From Myxococcales bacterium (GTDB lineage: Bacteria > Myxococcota_A > Polyangia > Fen-1088), in assembly GCA_022184915.1 (NCBI GenBank), contig JAGTJU010000004.1:310001-374000 (forward strand): a stretch of DNA of 64,000 nt, in the 5' to 3' direction. The translations under genes were made by a program, and so were the position numbers. Positions within the stretch are counted from its first letter, which is position 1. Each line of letters opens with the position of its first letter. Positions 43,685 through 54,840 of this stretch are shown one piece after another. Under the pieces are notes generated by a model. That model made no database searches, was not told the DNA's origin, and saw nothing but the letters and a program-made list of their open reading frames with translations.

Positions 43685-44347
43685 TCAGCGTTGAGCCAAG
43701 CCAGGCGCGGCCCCCGTGCCTGAAAGGGGGTCGTCTCCCGGGCGGGTGAAGCCTCGGAGGATGGCTTTGGTCTCGTGCAGGCCCACCATGTCCATGGCCG
43801 AAAACTCGATCCGCACGGGACCCACCGCCGGGGCATAGGCTGTTCGCGTGCGCCGATCGGGATTCTCGCGCAGCTCCTCAACCACGACGCATCCCGCAAA
43901 GGGGCCGGCAGGCGTATCGACGGTCTGGTCCCAGCCTACGACCTTGGCGTGCCCGCCGGCGACGGGCCACGCGGCTTCGGGACCCAGGGGCGCGCGCAAC
44001 AGGTAATCGCCGCCGCCCTGGCCGTCAGGCCGAATGATGCCGTCGGGACGCAGCTCGTAGGGCACCACCTGTTGACCGCCCGTGACGGTGGCTCGATCGC
44101 CTTCGCGAGATGTGACCGCATAAATGGCCAAGATTGCTTCGCCGTCTTGCTCGACGTCGTAGGCCCACTTCCACCCCGGCTCGAGCGGGAAGTAGGCGCG
44201 GGCATCGCTCGGGGGGCCTTCGCGTTTAGCGGGCGACGAGGCCGCAGGGGACGCGCAGTCCGCCAAGGCCAACGCCAACGCACAAACCATCAGGCCCGAA
44301 GTGAGACACGGGGCGAGAAGGGGTGTGCGAGTCGAGGACATGAGCAT
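43685..44347 (-). CDS. Putative lipoprotein of unknown function
   Basis: A 220-residue protein with a signal segment (LTSGLMVCALALALADC) ending in a lipobox-like LADC. The mature part starts with Ser/Pro residues, then YFPLEPGWKWAYDVEQDGEAILAIYAV, a beginning shared by many lipoproteins of this group, and continues beta-rich to FSAMDMVGLHETKAILRGF. ATG 44347 has an AGGTG site about eight bases upstream; the in-frame ATG at 44398 would lengthen the n-region by 17 residues. It lies upstream of the FAD oxidase gene on the same strand. Confidence 0.77.
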   Translation of the reverse strand: MLMSSTRTPLLAPCLTSGLMVCALALALADCASPAASSPAKREGPPSDARAYFPLEPGWKWAYDVEQDGEAILAIYAVTSREGDRATVTGGQQVVPYELRPDGIIRPDGQGGGDYLLRAPLGPEAAWPVAGGHAKVVGWDQTVDTPAGPFAGCVVVEELRENPDRRTRTAYAPAVGPVRIEFSAMDMVGLHETKAILRGFTRPGDDPLSGTGAAPGLAQR

Positions 44348-44605
44348 GCGAACACCTGGTGTGGGGGCAGAACCGGGGTGGCCCATCGGTTCCGCCACAC
44401 CTGACCGCCGTCTATCGAGCCCGGAAAGAGTGACTCACCCCGGCGCGCGCCGCCACACACGACGAAAATCTTTGGGCTCCAGGCATCCAACCCTCGAAAT
44501 TCTGAGTGTCGGGACCTGGTCGAGGGGCCGCAAACGGGGCAGGACAAGGTGCGTCGGTGCTGGTCCGCCGTTTGCTTAAGATTTGATAGAGTAGAGACTC
44601 GCCCC

Positions 44606-45685
44606 GTGTTCATCGCCACCACATGCGCCTCGCCTTTGCCGTTGCCGACGCCGGCCGGGCCGTGGGCGTCCTGGAAGCGAAAAGCGGCCCGGTGGGGGGC
44701 TTCGTGCCTCGTCCTCGGGCTTCTGCTCGTTTCGGGCCGACCCGCGCGGGCAGGGACCCCGGAAGGGGTGTTGTGGTTGGCCCAAAGCGGAGCTTTGCCT
44801 GCACCGCGTGACGATCGCGACGGGGCCGCGCTCCGGCAGAGATTGGAGCAAGTGAACGGCGAGGTACGGGCGCTCAAGCAGGGGCCACGGTCGGTGGCCA
44901 ACGATTTTCGCCTGCGCCAGCGGATGGCGGATGCCGAAGCGCTGGGACGCCGGCTCACCGAAGCCGAGGCCGCGCAGCGCCTGCGCGCGGGGGGCGCTTC
45001 GGTGGCAAGCCCGTCTCCGGCGCCCTCGCCGCAGGCCTTGCCGACCGATGGCCCCGCCGAACTCCAGGCGAAGGCAGATATTTTGCTCGACCAGGCGCAG
45101 AAGCTGACGGCCGAAGCCGATCGTCTCGACAGGCAGGTCGTGCGCGACAAAACGCGGGCCACGCTGCGGGCCCGCGCGCGGCACCTCGAGCAAGATCCCT
45201 TCATCGGCTTCGAGGCCTCGCGGCGCTCGATCGTGTTTTCGCGGTCTCAGTCGACACGTGACGAGGCCAGCCGAGGCGCGCCCGAGCCGGGAGAGGGGCA
45301 GCCGGGGGTCTCCGACGACGACGGGAACACTTCTGCCGAGGCGGCTCCTCCGCCGGCACTCGAGACCTCCTCGGAGGGGGCGGGGGCGCCCGTGGCCTCT
45401 CCGCCTCCGAGCGCTTCATCTCCGCCCGCCGGGGCTCCCCCCGCGTCGTCGCCCCCGTCAGGCGCTCCCCCTGCGTCCACCCCTCCGGATGTCGCGAGCG
45501 GTGGTGGCGTGACGCTTTCGAGCCGGGCCTTCCTGGATGCGGGCACCTTGGCCGAGGTCGAGCGGCTTCGTGCGTCCGGGGATCCGAAAGCGCGAGACAA
45601 GGCCGCCGCCGCTCTTTCCGAAGCGCTGCGGAAGCAAGCCCAGGCGCTGCGCGCGCGCGCCGAAGCGCTGCGTGCGGGTCCCTGA
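44606..45685 (+). CDS. Secreted Pro-rich helical protein of unknown function
   Basis: A 359-residue exported protein. A basic stretch (SWKRKAARWG) precedes the signal segment ASCLVLGLLLVSGRPARAG. The mature protein has two long helical parts (residues about 85-150 and 175-230, heptad-like with LRQRLEQVNGEVRALKQ and AKADILLDQAQKLTAEADRLDRQV), a low-complexity Pro/Ala/Ser linker (about 255-310) and a helical end rich in EALRKQAQALRARAEALRAG. The start is uncertain: GTG 44606 follows an AT-rich promoter-like stretch, ATG 44549 would lie within it. It precedes a barrel gene on the same strand. Confidence 0.68.
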   Translation: MFIATTCASPLPLPTPAGPWASWKRKAARWGASCLVLGLLLVSGRPARAGTPEGVLWLAQSGALPAPRDDRDGAALRQRLEQVNGEVRALKQGPRSVANDFRLRQRMADAEALGRRLTEAEAAQRLRAGGASVASPSPAPSPQALPTDGPAELQAKADILLDQAQKLTAEADRLDRQVVRDKTRATLRARARHLEQDPFIGFEASRRSIVFSRSQSTRDEASRGAPEPGEGQPGVSDDDGNTSAEAAPPPALETSSEGAGAPVASPPPSASSPPAGAPPASSPPSGAPPASTPPDVASGGGVTLSSRAFLDAGTLAEVERLRASGDPKARDKAAAALSEALRKQAQALRARAEALRAGP

Positions 45686-45795
45686 GCCCCGCACGGCGAT
45701 AGGCCCTGAGGGGGCCGTTTCGCAGGGGCAAGTGACGTGGCGCTTGATGTTAGTATCGCGGCGGTTTGCGCTTCTTCTTGGCTCGATTCCGCCTG

Positions 45796-46986
45796 ATGAA
45801 TCCTTGCTCGCCTGCGCGCAGGGCCCCGCCGCCGCGGGTGAGGGCCTGGTGCGCGGTCTCGGTTCTGGCCCTGGGCGTGGGGGGCCCTTCGGTCGCGGCA
45901 GCCGCGAACCTCAACGTGCGGGGCGAGCTGGGGGGTGAATACGATTCGAACCCGGGGCGTGTGGATGAGGTGCCCGGCAACGACAACCCTTCGCCGACCC
46001 CCTCACCCGGGGCAAGGGGACAGCTGGGGCTCGAGGGCGCGAGCGCCCTGGGAAGCGCCGGCGTCCTCGCCGGGGCGGTTCGCGTGGCGGGTCGGGCCTA
46101 TGCCGAGCCCGACGCCCAGCGGGAGAGGGTGGCCGTGCTGCAGGGCAACTTGTCGCTGTCCCAGCGACTGAGCCGGCGCAACCGCCTCCAGGCGAGCATG
46201 GGGTACTACGACGCCTTTCAGGCCGAGGGACGGGCTGCGCGGGACTTTCGTTCGTTTGCGCCCACGTTGCTCGTGGCGCGAGACACCTCCTGGGGGCGCT
46301 TGGGCCTCGGGGGCGGGTACCGCCATTTCGTCTACAAGCCTTCCAACCTGCTGACTTTCGGTGGGCCAACCGCCAGCGCCAGCTACCGATATGGGTGGGG
46401 GCCAAGCCAGGCGAACCTCCTGGCCGAGGGCGAAAGAGACGAAGACGCCCCCGACTGGGATGTGGCGCTGTTTGCCCAGTACGAGCAGCGCCGCTTCGAG
46501 GGCCCCCGCTGCGTGGCCGGTCAAATCTGTCCTCCCCCGGGGAATGCGCCCGGCCGGGTGGACGAGTTCACGTCGATGGGGGTTGCTCTCACCCGCACCA
46601 GCAGCTTCCTTTTGGGGGCGGGAGCTTCGGTGCAGATCAACGCCAGCAACAGCTACGGCGATGGGCTCGTGCGGGGGCTCGGCCACCTGGAAGGCACGTT
46701 TCTGCTTCCCTGGGACCTTTCGCTTTCAGGGCGGGCCGAGCTGGTGTGGACCCGGTTCACGGACGCCGTGTCCTTGCGACGCGATCCCATTTCGGGCCTG
46801 CCCGTGGCAAGCATCGAAGACGAGAGCCGGAGCACGCTGCGGGTCGAGGTGCTGCGCCCGTTGAGCGCGCTCGTCGACGTGTCAGCGCGTTGGATCGGCT
46901 ACACGAACGAATTTGGCGGCGGCACCGCGCGGTACCGCCGCCAAACGTTCTTGATCCAACTTGGCGTTTCGCTCGACGCCCTGTGA
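45796..46986 (+). CDS. Probable outer-membrane beta-barrel protein
   Basis: A 396-residue exported protein. The signal (RVRAWCAVSVLALGVGGPSVAAAA) leads into repeated amphipathic strands with Gly and aromatic residues (LNVRGELGGEYDSNPG, GRLGLGGGYRHFVYK, PTASASYRYGWGPSQANLLAEG, SLSGRAELVWTRF) and a last strand TFLIQLGVSLDAL near the C-terminus. N-terminal ELGGEYDSNPGR resembles the first strand of BamA-independent barrels that report surface proteins. ATG 45796 is used; a TTG at 45766 is possible. It follows the coiled-coil protein gene by 110 bp. Confidence 0.76.
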   Translation: MNPCSPARRAPPPRVRAWCAVSVLALGVGGPSVAAAANLNVRGELGGEYDSNPGRVDEVPGNDNPSPTPSPGARGQLGLEGASALGSAGVLAGAVRVAGRAYAEPDAQRERVAVLQGNLSLSQRLSRRNRLQASMGYYDAFQAEGRAARDFRSFAPTLLVARDTSWGRLGLGGGYRHFVYKPSNLLTFGGPTASASYRYGWGPSQANLLAEGERDEDAPDWDVALFAQYEQRRFEGPRCVAGQICPPPGNAPGRVDEFTSMGVALTRTSSFLLGAGASVQINASNSYGDGLVRGLGHLEGTFLLPWDLSLSGRAELVWTRFTDAVSLRRDPISGLPVASIEDESRSTLRVEVLRPLSALVDVSARWIGYTNEFGGGTARYRRQTFLIQLGVSLDAL

Positions 46987-46993
46987 GCCCGGC

Positions 46994-48403
46994 TCAGTCG
47001 AGCCGGTAGCCCACGCTCACCACGCCGCCCATGTAGCGGTCGGTGGCGCCGCCAGCGCGGTTCGTGTCACCGGCATCGGAGTTCATCGTGATGCCAAAGG
47101 AGCGGGCCACGAACGCTGCGCGCACGTCGAGGCCGTCCAGCAAGAAGCGGAGCGGGACGAGGAGGCCCAAGCTGCCTTCGGTGGCGCCGGCCGTCGCGTT
47201 GGGAAAGGCATCCTTGAAGGTGCCCACGTCCAAAACGAGGTCGTAGCCGTAGGTGCCGAAGAGGGACACGGCGCCCAGGTCGTAGGCCACGCCGAGCACC
47301 GCGCGCACCATGCTGTAGTCCGCGTCTGGGACGTTCGACGCGACGTCGTTGACCTCTCGTTCCAGCTTGAAGGTCTGTTTCGCATAGGCCGCGAGCAGGT
47401 TTACTTCCAGGCTGCCGAAGGTTAGCTTGCCCTTGGGACCCCCAAAAAAGGTCATCGCCGTGGTGGCAAAGGTCGTGTTGCCCTTGGCCGAAGACAGGCC
47501 GATCGTGTAGTCACCGCCGACCGCCAGGCCGAGGTAGGGCAGGAAAAAGTACTCGACGTTGAGCGCCACAGCAGGCGCGACGGGGTTGGTCTTGTACTCC
47601 TCTTGGTCGCCCGCCACCTTTTCGTTGTACGTGAACTGCCGCTGGTAGAAGTACACGCCTGCCGAGGCGTCGAGCCCCTTGCGGCCTCCTAGGAACCCCG
47701 TGGTCGAGGAGGCCGAGGGTTCGTCGGACGCTTGGGCCGAGGTTTCTTCTTCCTCTGCTTCTGGCTCGCCTGCGTCGGCCGCCTCGTCTTCGCCCTCGTC
47801 GTCCTCCTCCTCGTCTTGGCCCTCCGCGTCGCTCTCACTGTCAGCCGGCTCGGCCGCCTTGCGGGAGGGTTTGCTCGACTCCTTGCGCGTCTCCCGGGAG
47901 GGTTTCGCTTCGGCCACCACCGCGGCGCCCTTGCCCGACGAGCCGAGGAGTTCGGCGAGTGCCCCTCCCAGCTGCCGGTCGAGCGTGGCCGCGAGCTGCC
48001 GCGGGTTTTTGCCGCGGAACACCTTCTGTCCGACCTTCTTCCCTTCGCTGTCCTTCACCACCAAGGTGGCCACGGGACGCCGGCCCTTGACGGAGCCACT
48101 GATGAAGTTCGTGGCCCCGAGCTGTTTGGCCACGGCGCCGTAGGCATCCGCCGCTTGCATCAGGCCAAGGTCGGCCTCGGTGGAGGCCAGCTTCTTGTCC
48201 GAGACCACGTCGGCCCCGAGTCCCTTGGCCGCCTTCCTGACCTGCTCCCGAAACTTCGTGGCTCCGGGGCCCTGAAACTGCTCGAGCACGACTTTGGCGT
48301 CGCCCGCGCGCGCGGGAGGGGAGGCGAGCAAGCCCATCACCAACGAGGCTAGAAACGAACCGATAACGACGGAGCCCTCGAGGGCTCGGGAAGCGCGGTG
48401 CAT
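46994..48403 (-). CDS. Exported protein: FlgO/TolB-like N-terminal domain, acidic linker, C-terminal barrel
   Basis: A 469-residue protein with a signal peptide (VVIGSFLASLVMGLLASPPARAG). Residues about 35-150 form an alpha/beta domain (AKVVLEQFQGPGATKFREQVRKAAKGLGADVVSDKKL, AVAKQLGATNFISGSVKGRRPVATLVV) reminiscent of FlgO/TolB-type N-terminal domains that bind at the outer membrane. A linker of about 60 residues is almost all Glu, Asp, Ala and Ser. The rest, from GLDASAGVYFYQRQF to GGVVSVGYRLD, is barrel-like. ATG 48403 has AAGGAG nine bases upstream; an ATG at 48451 is less likely. Convergent with the barrel gene at 45796. Confidence 0.76.
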   Translation of the reverse strand: MHRASRALEGSVVIGSFLASLVMGLLASPPARAGDAKVVLEQFQGPGATKFREQVRKAAKGLGADVVSDKKLASTEADLGLMQAADAYGAVAKQLGATNFISGSVKGRRPVATLVVKDSEGKKVGQKVFRGKNPRQLAATLDRQLGGALAELLGSSGKGAAVVAEAKPSRETRKESSKPSRKAAEPADSESDAEGQDEEEDDEGEDEAADAGEPEAEEEETSAQASDEPSASSTTGFLGGRKGLDASAGVYFYQRQFTYNEKVAGDQEEYKTNPVAPAVALNVEYFFLPYLGLAVGGDYTIGLSSAKGNTTFATTAMTFFGGPKGKLTFGSLEVNLLAAYAKQTFKLEREVNDVASNVPDADYSMVRAVLGVAYDLGAVSLFGTYGYDLVLDVGTFKDAFPNATAGATEGSLGLLVPLRFLLDGLDVRAAFVARSFGITMNSDAGDTNRAGGATDRYMGGVVSVGYRLD

Positions 48404-50420
<2,017 letters not shown>

Positions 50421-50688
50421 GGTGGGCAGGGGGCAGGGGCCCTGGGAGCCCAAAATCCCGATCGTTCGCCGCGCGAGCGTTCGGCGGAGCACCTGTGCGC
50501 TTAGACTTCTTTGGCGCTTGGGGCCCGAAAACACTCCGCCTTTCCCGCTTGCGCTGCGCTGTGCCTTGATTCCTAGAGGCCTAGCAATACATGTACCAGA
50601 GGGATATTCAAGCCTTTCCGTAGTCGAAACGGGATGTTAGCTTTAGGTTTCCCCTGGCGATTCAGGGCGTAGTTGGAGTGCAACGGCG

Positions 50689-52203
50689 ATGTCGATGGAG
50701 ATCAAGCAACAGCTCAAGCTGTCCCAGCAGCTTGTCATGACCCCCCAGCTGCAGCAGGCCATCAAGCTGCTGCAGTTGTCACGCGCCGAACTGGTGGACA
50801 TGGTTCGCGAGGAACTGCTCGAGAATCCCGTGCTCGAAGACCAGGTCGATACCTCCGCCGAGCAGGCGAAGTCGAATGCCCCCGAAGAGGCGATGAGCAG
50901 CGAGCAGGCCTCGGAAATGGCTGTCGAGCGCGTGGGCGAGACGGAGCTGCCCATGCAAACCCCGCTCGAGCGGCAAGACGCCACGTCGGAGGTACAGCCG
51001 GATGGCACCTCGAAGGAAGCGGTCGACGACTTCGATTGGGAAGGCTATCTGGCGAGCGAAGCCGCGAGCGCTCCGATGCCGGGCAACCGCCCCGTCAACT
51101 CCGAGGACATGCCGTCCCTGGAGGCGAACCTCACGCGTGGCACGAGCCTCTTCGATCACCTCGAGTGGCAGCTCAAGCTCTCGAAGAAATTCGATGCCGA
51201 CGAGGAGGCCCTGGCGCTGCTCATCATCGGCAACCTGACGGCGGACGGCTACCTGGACGCGCCTCTCGACGAGATCGCCGAAGAAGCCGAGGTTCCGCTC
51301 GAAACGGCCGAGGCCGTCTTGGCGAAGGTTCAGGAGTTCGACCCTCCGGGTGTGGCGGCGCGCGACCTCAAGGAGTGCCTCCTCATCCAGGCCCGTCATC
51401 TGGGCGCCGACGACGACGTGGTGGTTGCGATCATCACGAAACATCTAGGAAACCTGGAGAAGCAGAACTACGCGGCGATCGCGAAGGACCTCAACGAAAC
51501 GGTGGAGGAGATCTACGAGGCCGCCAAGGTGGTCAAGGGGCTCGACCCGAAGCCCGGCCGCGGTTACAGCGCGGAAGAGCCCACGTACATCACCCCCGAC
51601 GTCTACGTGCACAAGGTGGGCGACCAGTACTTCGTCGTTGCCAACGATGACGGTCTGCCCAAGCTGAAAATTTCCGAGTACTACCGGTCGGCCCTGCAGG
51701 ACGGCAACAAGGCCAAGGAATACATCCAGGAGCGCCTGCGCAGCGCCCAGTGGTTGATCCGGTCCATTCAGCAACGCCAACGGACCATCGTGCGTGTGGC
51801 GGAGTCGATCCTGAAGTTTCAGCGTGAGTTCTTCGAGAAGGGGGCGGCCTTTCTGCGCCCGCTCATCTTGCGGGACGTGGCCGAGGACATCGGCATGCAC
51901 GAGTCCACGGTGTCCCGGGTGACCACCAACAAGTACATCCACACGCCTCAAGGCATCTTCGAGCTGAAGTACTTCTTCAATTCGGGCATCGCCCGCTCCG
52001 ACGGGGACGACTTGGCCTCTGAAGCGGTCAAGCTGAAGATCAAGCAGATCGTGGGCTCCGAAGATCCCAAGTCCCCTTACTCCGACCAGAAGATCGTCGA
52101 GATCTTGGCCCAGCAGGGGATCGAGATCGCGCGGCGGACGGTGGCGAAGTACCGCGAACAGCTGCGCATCTTCCCCAGCAGCCGGCGCAAAGTCCTGTTC
52201 TAG
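50689..52203 (+). CDS. rpoN: RNA polymerase sigma-54 factor
   Basis: A 504-residue sigma-54. Region I is the Gln/Leu-rich LKLSQQLVMTPQLQQAIKLLQLS followed by LVDMVREELLENPVLED. An acidic region II precedes the core-binding domain (LFDHLEWQLKLSKKF, AVLAKVQEFDPPGVAARDLKECLLIQ). The DNA-binding end has the helix-turn-helix MHESTVSRVTTNKYIHTPQGIFELKYFF and the RpoN box ARRTVAKYREQL near 480-492. ATG 50689 or the second Met two codons on may be used. TTGATT-N16-TACATG at 50566-50593 is a weak promoter candidate. It heads the regulatory PTS cluster. Confidence 0.98.
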   Translation: MSMEIKQQLKLSQQLVMTPQLQQAIKLLQLSRAELVDMVREELLENPVLEDQVDTSAEQAKSNAPEEAMSSEQASEMAVERVGETELPMQTPLERQDATSEVQPDGTSKEAVDDFDWEGYLASEAASAPMPGNRPVNSEDMPSLEANLTRGTSLFDHLEWQLKLSKKFDADEEALALLIIGNLTADGYLDAPLDEIAEEAEVPLETAEAVLAKVQEFDPPGVAARDLKECLLIQARHLGADDDVVVAIITKHLGNLEKQNYAAIAKDLNETVEEIYEAAKVVKGLDPKPGRGYSAEEPTYITPDVYVHKVGDQYFVVANDDGLPKLKISEYYRSALQDGNKAKEYIQERLRSAQWLIRSIQQRQRTIVRVAESILKFQREFFEKGAAFLRPLILRDVAEDIGMHESTVSRVTTNKYIHTPQGIFELKYFFNSGIARSDGDDLASEAVKLKIKQIVGSEDPKSPYSDQKIVEILAQQGIEIARRTVAKYREQLRIFPSSRRKVLF

Positions 52204-52475
52204 TCATCCCTGTCGAGTCAGGGTCATGCAAACCCAAAGGGATCTGCCGGCGCCGCCGCGGAAGGCTCCTAATCCACAGGGCCAGAATCTGGCGTTACCC
52301 CTCACAATTCTTCTGGAAAAAAAACAGCCACGGGAGTAAACACCGACCCGCCCGCACCTCGTGAGGGGGCCGGGTTTCCGTCGTTCACACTCGTCCTCCG
52401 TCCTCGTCGTTCGTCCTCGATCAGCTGGCTCGCCCAGCGGGGGCGAACCCGCCGCGGGCGCCCTAGGGAGCGTTC

Positions 52476-53153
52476 ATGCAGGTCACCACCACCTTCCGTC
52501 ACATGGAATCGTCGCAACCGGTGAAGGCGTATGCGCTCGAACGGCTGGCGAAGGTGAAAAAGTACTTCACGCGGGAGCTTCTTTCGGCGCACGCCGTCTT
52601 CCAGGTGGAGAACAACCACCAGTACACGGCCGAACTCCAAATCACCCTGCCCAACGGGCTGGTGGTCCAGGCGCGCGAGACCACCGAGGACATGTACTCG
52701 TCGATCGATCTGGCTGGTGCCCGCCTCGAACGGCAGATCCGGCGGTGGAAGGATCGCATCCGTGACCACAAGCCCCATGGGGGCCCGAGCTTTGCGATCA
52801 AGAACCGTATTTTCTCGCCCGAGAGCGTGCTGTCGCCGCGGCCGGCGTCCGTGAAAGCGGCCAAGGGCAAAGCCGTCAAGCCAGCCAAGGCGGTCAAGGG
52901 CCGGGCCAAGAGCGCCGCGCCTGTGGCGCCCGCGGCTCCGCCCATTAACGTGGTGCGTGAGGAGACGTTTACGGTGCGGGCCCTCCGCGTGGACGACGCC
53001 GTCATGCAGCTGAGTCTTCTCGAGACCGACTTCCTGGTCTTCTCCGATGTCGACTCGGGTTTGATTTCGGTGGTCTACCGTCGTAAAGACGGCAACTACG
53101 GCTTAATCGACACAGGGGCGAAAGTTTCAGCGGAGTCTGCCGAAAACCCGTGA
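52476..53153 (+). CDS. hpf: Ribosome hibernation promoting factor, long form
   Basis: A 225-residue protein that binds the 30S subunit and dimerises ribosomes in slow growth. The N-terminal domain (1-100) reads MQVTTTFRHMESSQPVKAYALERLAKVKKY with NNHQYTAELQITLPNGLVVQARETTEDMYSSID. A Lys/Ala/Pro-rich linker (about 125-155) leads to the C-terminal dimerisation domain (VREETFTVRALRVDDAVMQLSLLETDFLVF to VYRRKDGNYGLIDT). The hpf gene next to rpoN is a classical arrangement. The region 52204-52475 before it holds no gene. Confidence 0.95.
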   Translation: MQVTTTFRHMESSQPVKAYALERLAKVKKYFTRELLSAHAVFQVENNHQYTAELQITLPNGLVVQARETTEDMYSSIDLAGARLERQIRRWKDRIRDHKPHGGPSFAIKNRIFSPESVLSPRPASVKAAKGKAVKPAKAVKGRAKSAAPVAPAAPPINVVREETFTVRALRVDDAVMQLSLLETDFLVFSDVDSGLISVVYRRKDGNYGLIDTGAKVSAESAENP

Positions 53154-53229
53154 GGGAACTTCGGGGGTCGCCATGCGTGAAGTCCAGGCCGTCAATACCT
53201 CTTCACCAACCCAGCACAAGAAGATCTGC

Positions 53230-53691
53230 ATGAAGGTCACCGACTTTCTTCGACCCGAGCTCGTGATCGCCCACCTTGGGGCGACGTCGAAGCATCAGGT
53301 TCTCGACGAGATGTCAGAGCACGTGGCGAAGTCCCAAGGTGGGATCGACGCCGAGAAGCTGCGGAAGGTCCTCGAAGAGCGTGAGCTCTTGGCCTCTACG
53401 GCGATTGGCGACGGCATCGCCATTCCCCACGGCAAACTCGACGCCGTGCCGCAGCTCCTGGGCCTGCTCGGACGTTCGCAATCCGGCCTCGAGTTCGATT
53501 CGATCGACGGGAAGCCCACGCACCTGGTCTTCATGCTCGTAGCCCCCACGAACTCGGCGGGTACGCATCTCAAGGCCCTTGCCCGTCTTTCGCGTCTGTT
53601 CCGCGACGCCATGTTTCGGCAGCGCCTGATCGAGGCCCCGGATGCGGCCGCGATGTACGACGTGATCTGCGAGGAAGACGCCAAGTACTAG
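53230..53691 (+). CDS. ptsN: PTS IIA-like nitrogen-regulatory protein (EIIA-Ntr)
   Basis: A 153-residue EIIA of the fructose/nitrogen type. The phosphorylated histidine is His67 in GIAIPHGKL; THLVFMLVAP and HLKALARLSRLFRD are also typical. There is no membrane EIIB or EIIC here, so it acts as a regulator. I used ATG 53230, which matches the family start (MKVTDFLRPE), with AAGAAG upstream; an ATG at 53173 would add 19 residues. It lies between hpf and hprK. Confidence 0.94.
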   Translation: MKVTDFLRPELVIAHLGATSKHQVLDEMSEHVAKSQGGIDAEKLRKVLEERELLASTAIGDGIAIPHGKLDAVPQLLGLLGRSQSGLEFDSIDGKPTHLVFMLVAPTNSAGTHLKALARLSRLFRDAMFRQRLIEAPDAAAMYDVICEEDAKY

Positions 53692-53848
53692 GGCCCGCAG
53701 CGGGGCGCGGGGGGCGGGGCCCTGACAGGGGGGCGTCTCCTGCCACGAGGGGGCTGGAGCGACGAGAGCGGCATGTTAGAGTCGCGAGGGTCGAGGTGAC
53801 CCTTGGGGCGACGCTCCGGGGGGCCCCATCCACCGCTTGGGAGCTCGC

Positions 53849-54835
53849 GTGAAGATACCGCCTGGCCGTAACCCTCTGCTGACCGTTCGAGCCTTGTTGA
53901 GCGAGGCCGCTAGCCTACGCATGGTGCTGCTGGCAGGCGAGGGGGGCCTCAACCGACCCATTACCGTCAGCCGTATCCAGAAGCCGGGCTTGGCCCTCTC
54001 GGGCTTCGTGCGGCAGGTTCACCCCGAACGGGTTCAGGTGCTGGGCGGCACCGAGATCTCGTACCTCGCGAGTCTGCCGGAGCAGGAAGCCCGCCACGGC
54101 ATCGAAACGCTCATGGCGCTCGAGCCTGCCTGCTGCGTGGTCACGAAGGGCCTGGACGTGCCGCCGGATCTGCTCCGTGCGGCCGAGCATCGCAACATCG
54201 CGGTGCTGCGCACGCCGCTCGTGTCGTCGGTGGCGATCGAGACCCTGCAGACCTTCCTCGAGGCGCAGCTCGCGCCCTCGGTCAGCCTGCACGGGGTGCT
54301 GCTGGATGTGCTCGGCGTCGGTGTGTTGCTTCTGGGCAAGAGCTCCGTGGGCAAGAGCGAAACCGCGCTCGAGCTCATCATGAAGGGCCACCGCTTGGTG
54401 GCGGATGACCTCGTCGAGATACGCCGCACGGGACAGGACCAGCTGATCGGCTGGCCCTCGGAGCTCATCAAGCACCACATGGAGATCCGAGGCCTTGGCA
54501 TCATCAACATCAAGGACCTCTTCGGCGTGGCGGCGGTGCGGGACGAGAAGAAGCTCGAGCTGGTGATCGAGCTGCTCGACTGGAAAGAGGCGGACACCCA
54601 TGACCGGCTGGGACTCGAGGAAATGGTGTTCCCCATCCTCGATGTTCCCGTACCGCTCTTGCGCCTGCCCGTGAGCCCTGGCCGAAACGTGAGTGCGCTC
54701 GTCGAGGTGGCGGCCCGCAATCGCCTGCTCCAGGTGCAGGGGCATCACTCGGCGCGCGAGTTTCAAGAGAAGCTGGACCGGGCCATGGCGGTGGCCGTGG
54801 CCGGTAAACATCACTTTCGTGACCCCGTCGAGTGA
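53849..54835 (+). CDS. hprK: HPr kinase/phosphorylase
   Basis: A 328-residue enzyme that phosphorylates a serine of HPr and reverses it. The N-terminal domain precedes the catalytic half with its P-loop GKSSVGKS at 163-170, then HRLVADDLVEIRR and the signature MEIRGLGIINIKDLFGV. The chosen start is GTG 53849 with GGGAG six bases upstream; a TTG at 53837 is the alternative. Its stop overlaps or abuts rapZ. In non-Firmicutes such as this, HprK usually sits beside rpoN/PTS genes and regulates rather than controlling sugar uptake. Confidence 0.95.
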   Translation: MKIPPGRNPLLTVRALLSEAASLRMVLLAGEGGLNRPITVSRIQKPGLALSGFVRQVHPERVQVLGGTEISYLASLPEQEARHGIETLMALEPACCVVTKGLDVPPDLLRAAEHRNIAVLRTPLVSSVAIETLQTFLEAQLAPSVSLHGVLLDVLGVGVLLLGKSSVGKSETALELIMKGHRLVADDLVEIRRTGQDQLIGWPSELIKHHMEIRGLGIINIKDLFGVAAVRDEKKLELVIELLDWKEADTHDRLGLEEMVFPILDVPVPLLRLPVSPGRNVSALVEVAARNRLLQVQGHHSAREFQEKLDRAMAVAVAGKHHFRDPVE

Positions 54836-54840
54836 ATCAC

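Noticed and set aside
45400-45500. Pro/Ala/Ser repeats as a CRISPR-like or recombination repeat
   Set aside because: Short irregular codon-level repeats inside a coding linker; no spacer pattern or flanking cas genes.
52189-52203. RpoN also ends in KVLF, similar to the x-L-F endings of the chemosensory proteins
   Set aside because: It lacks the G-[DE]-[VA] part, follows the RpoN box and is 42 kb away from the cluster; probably chance.
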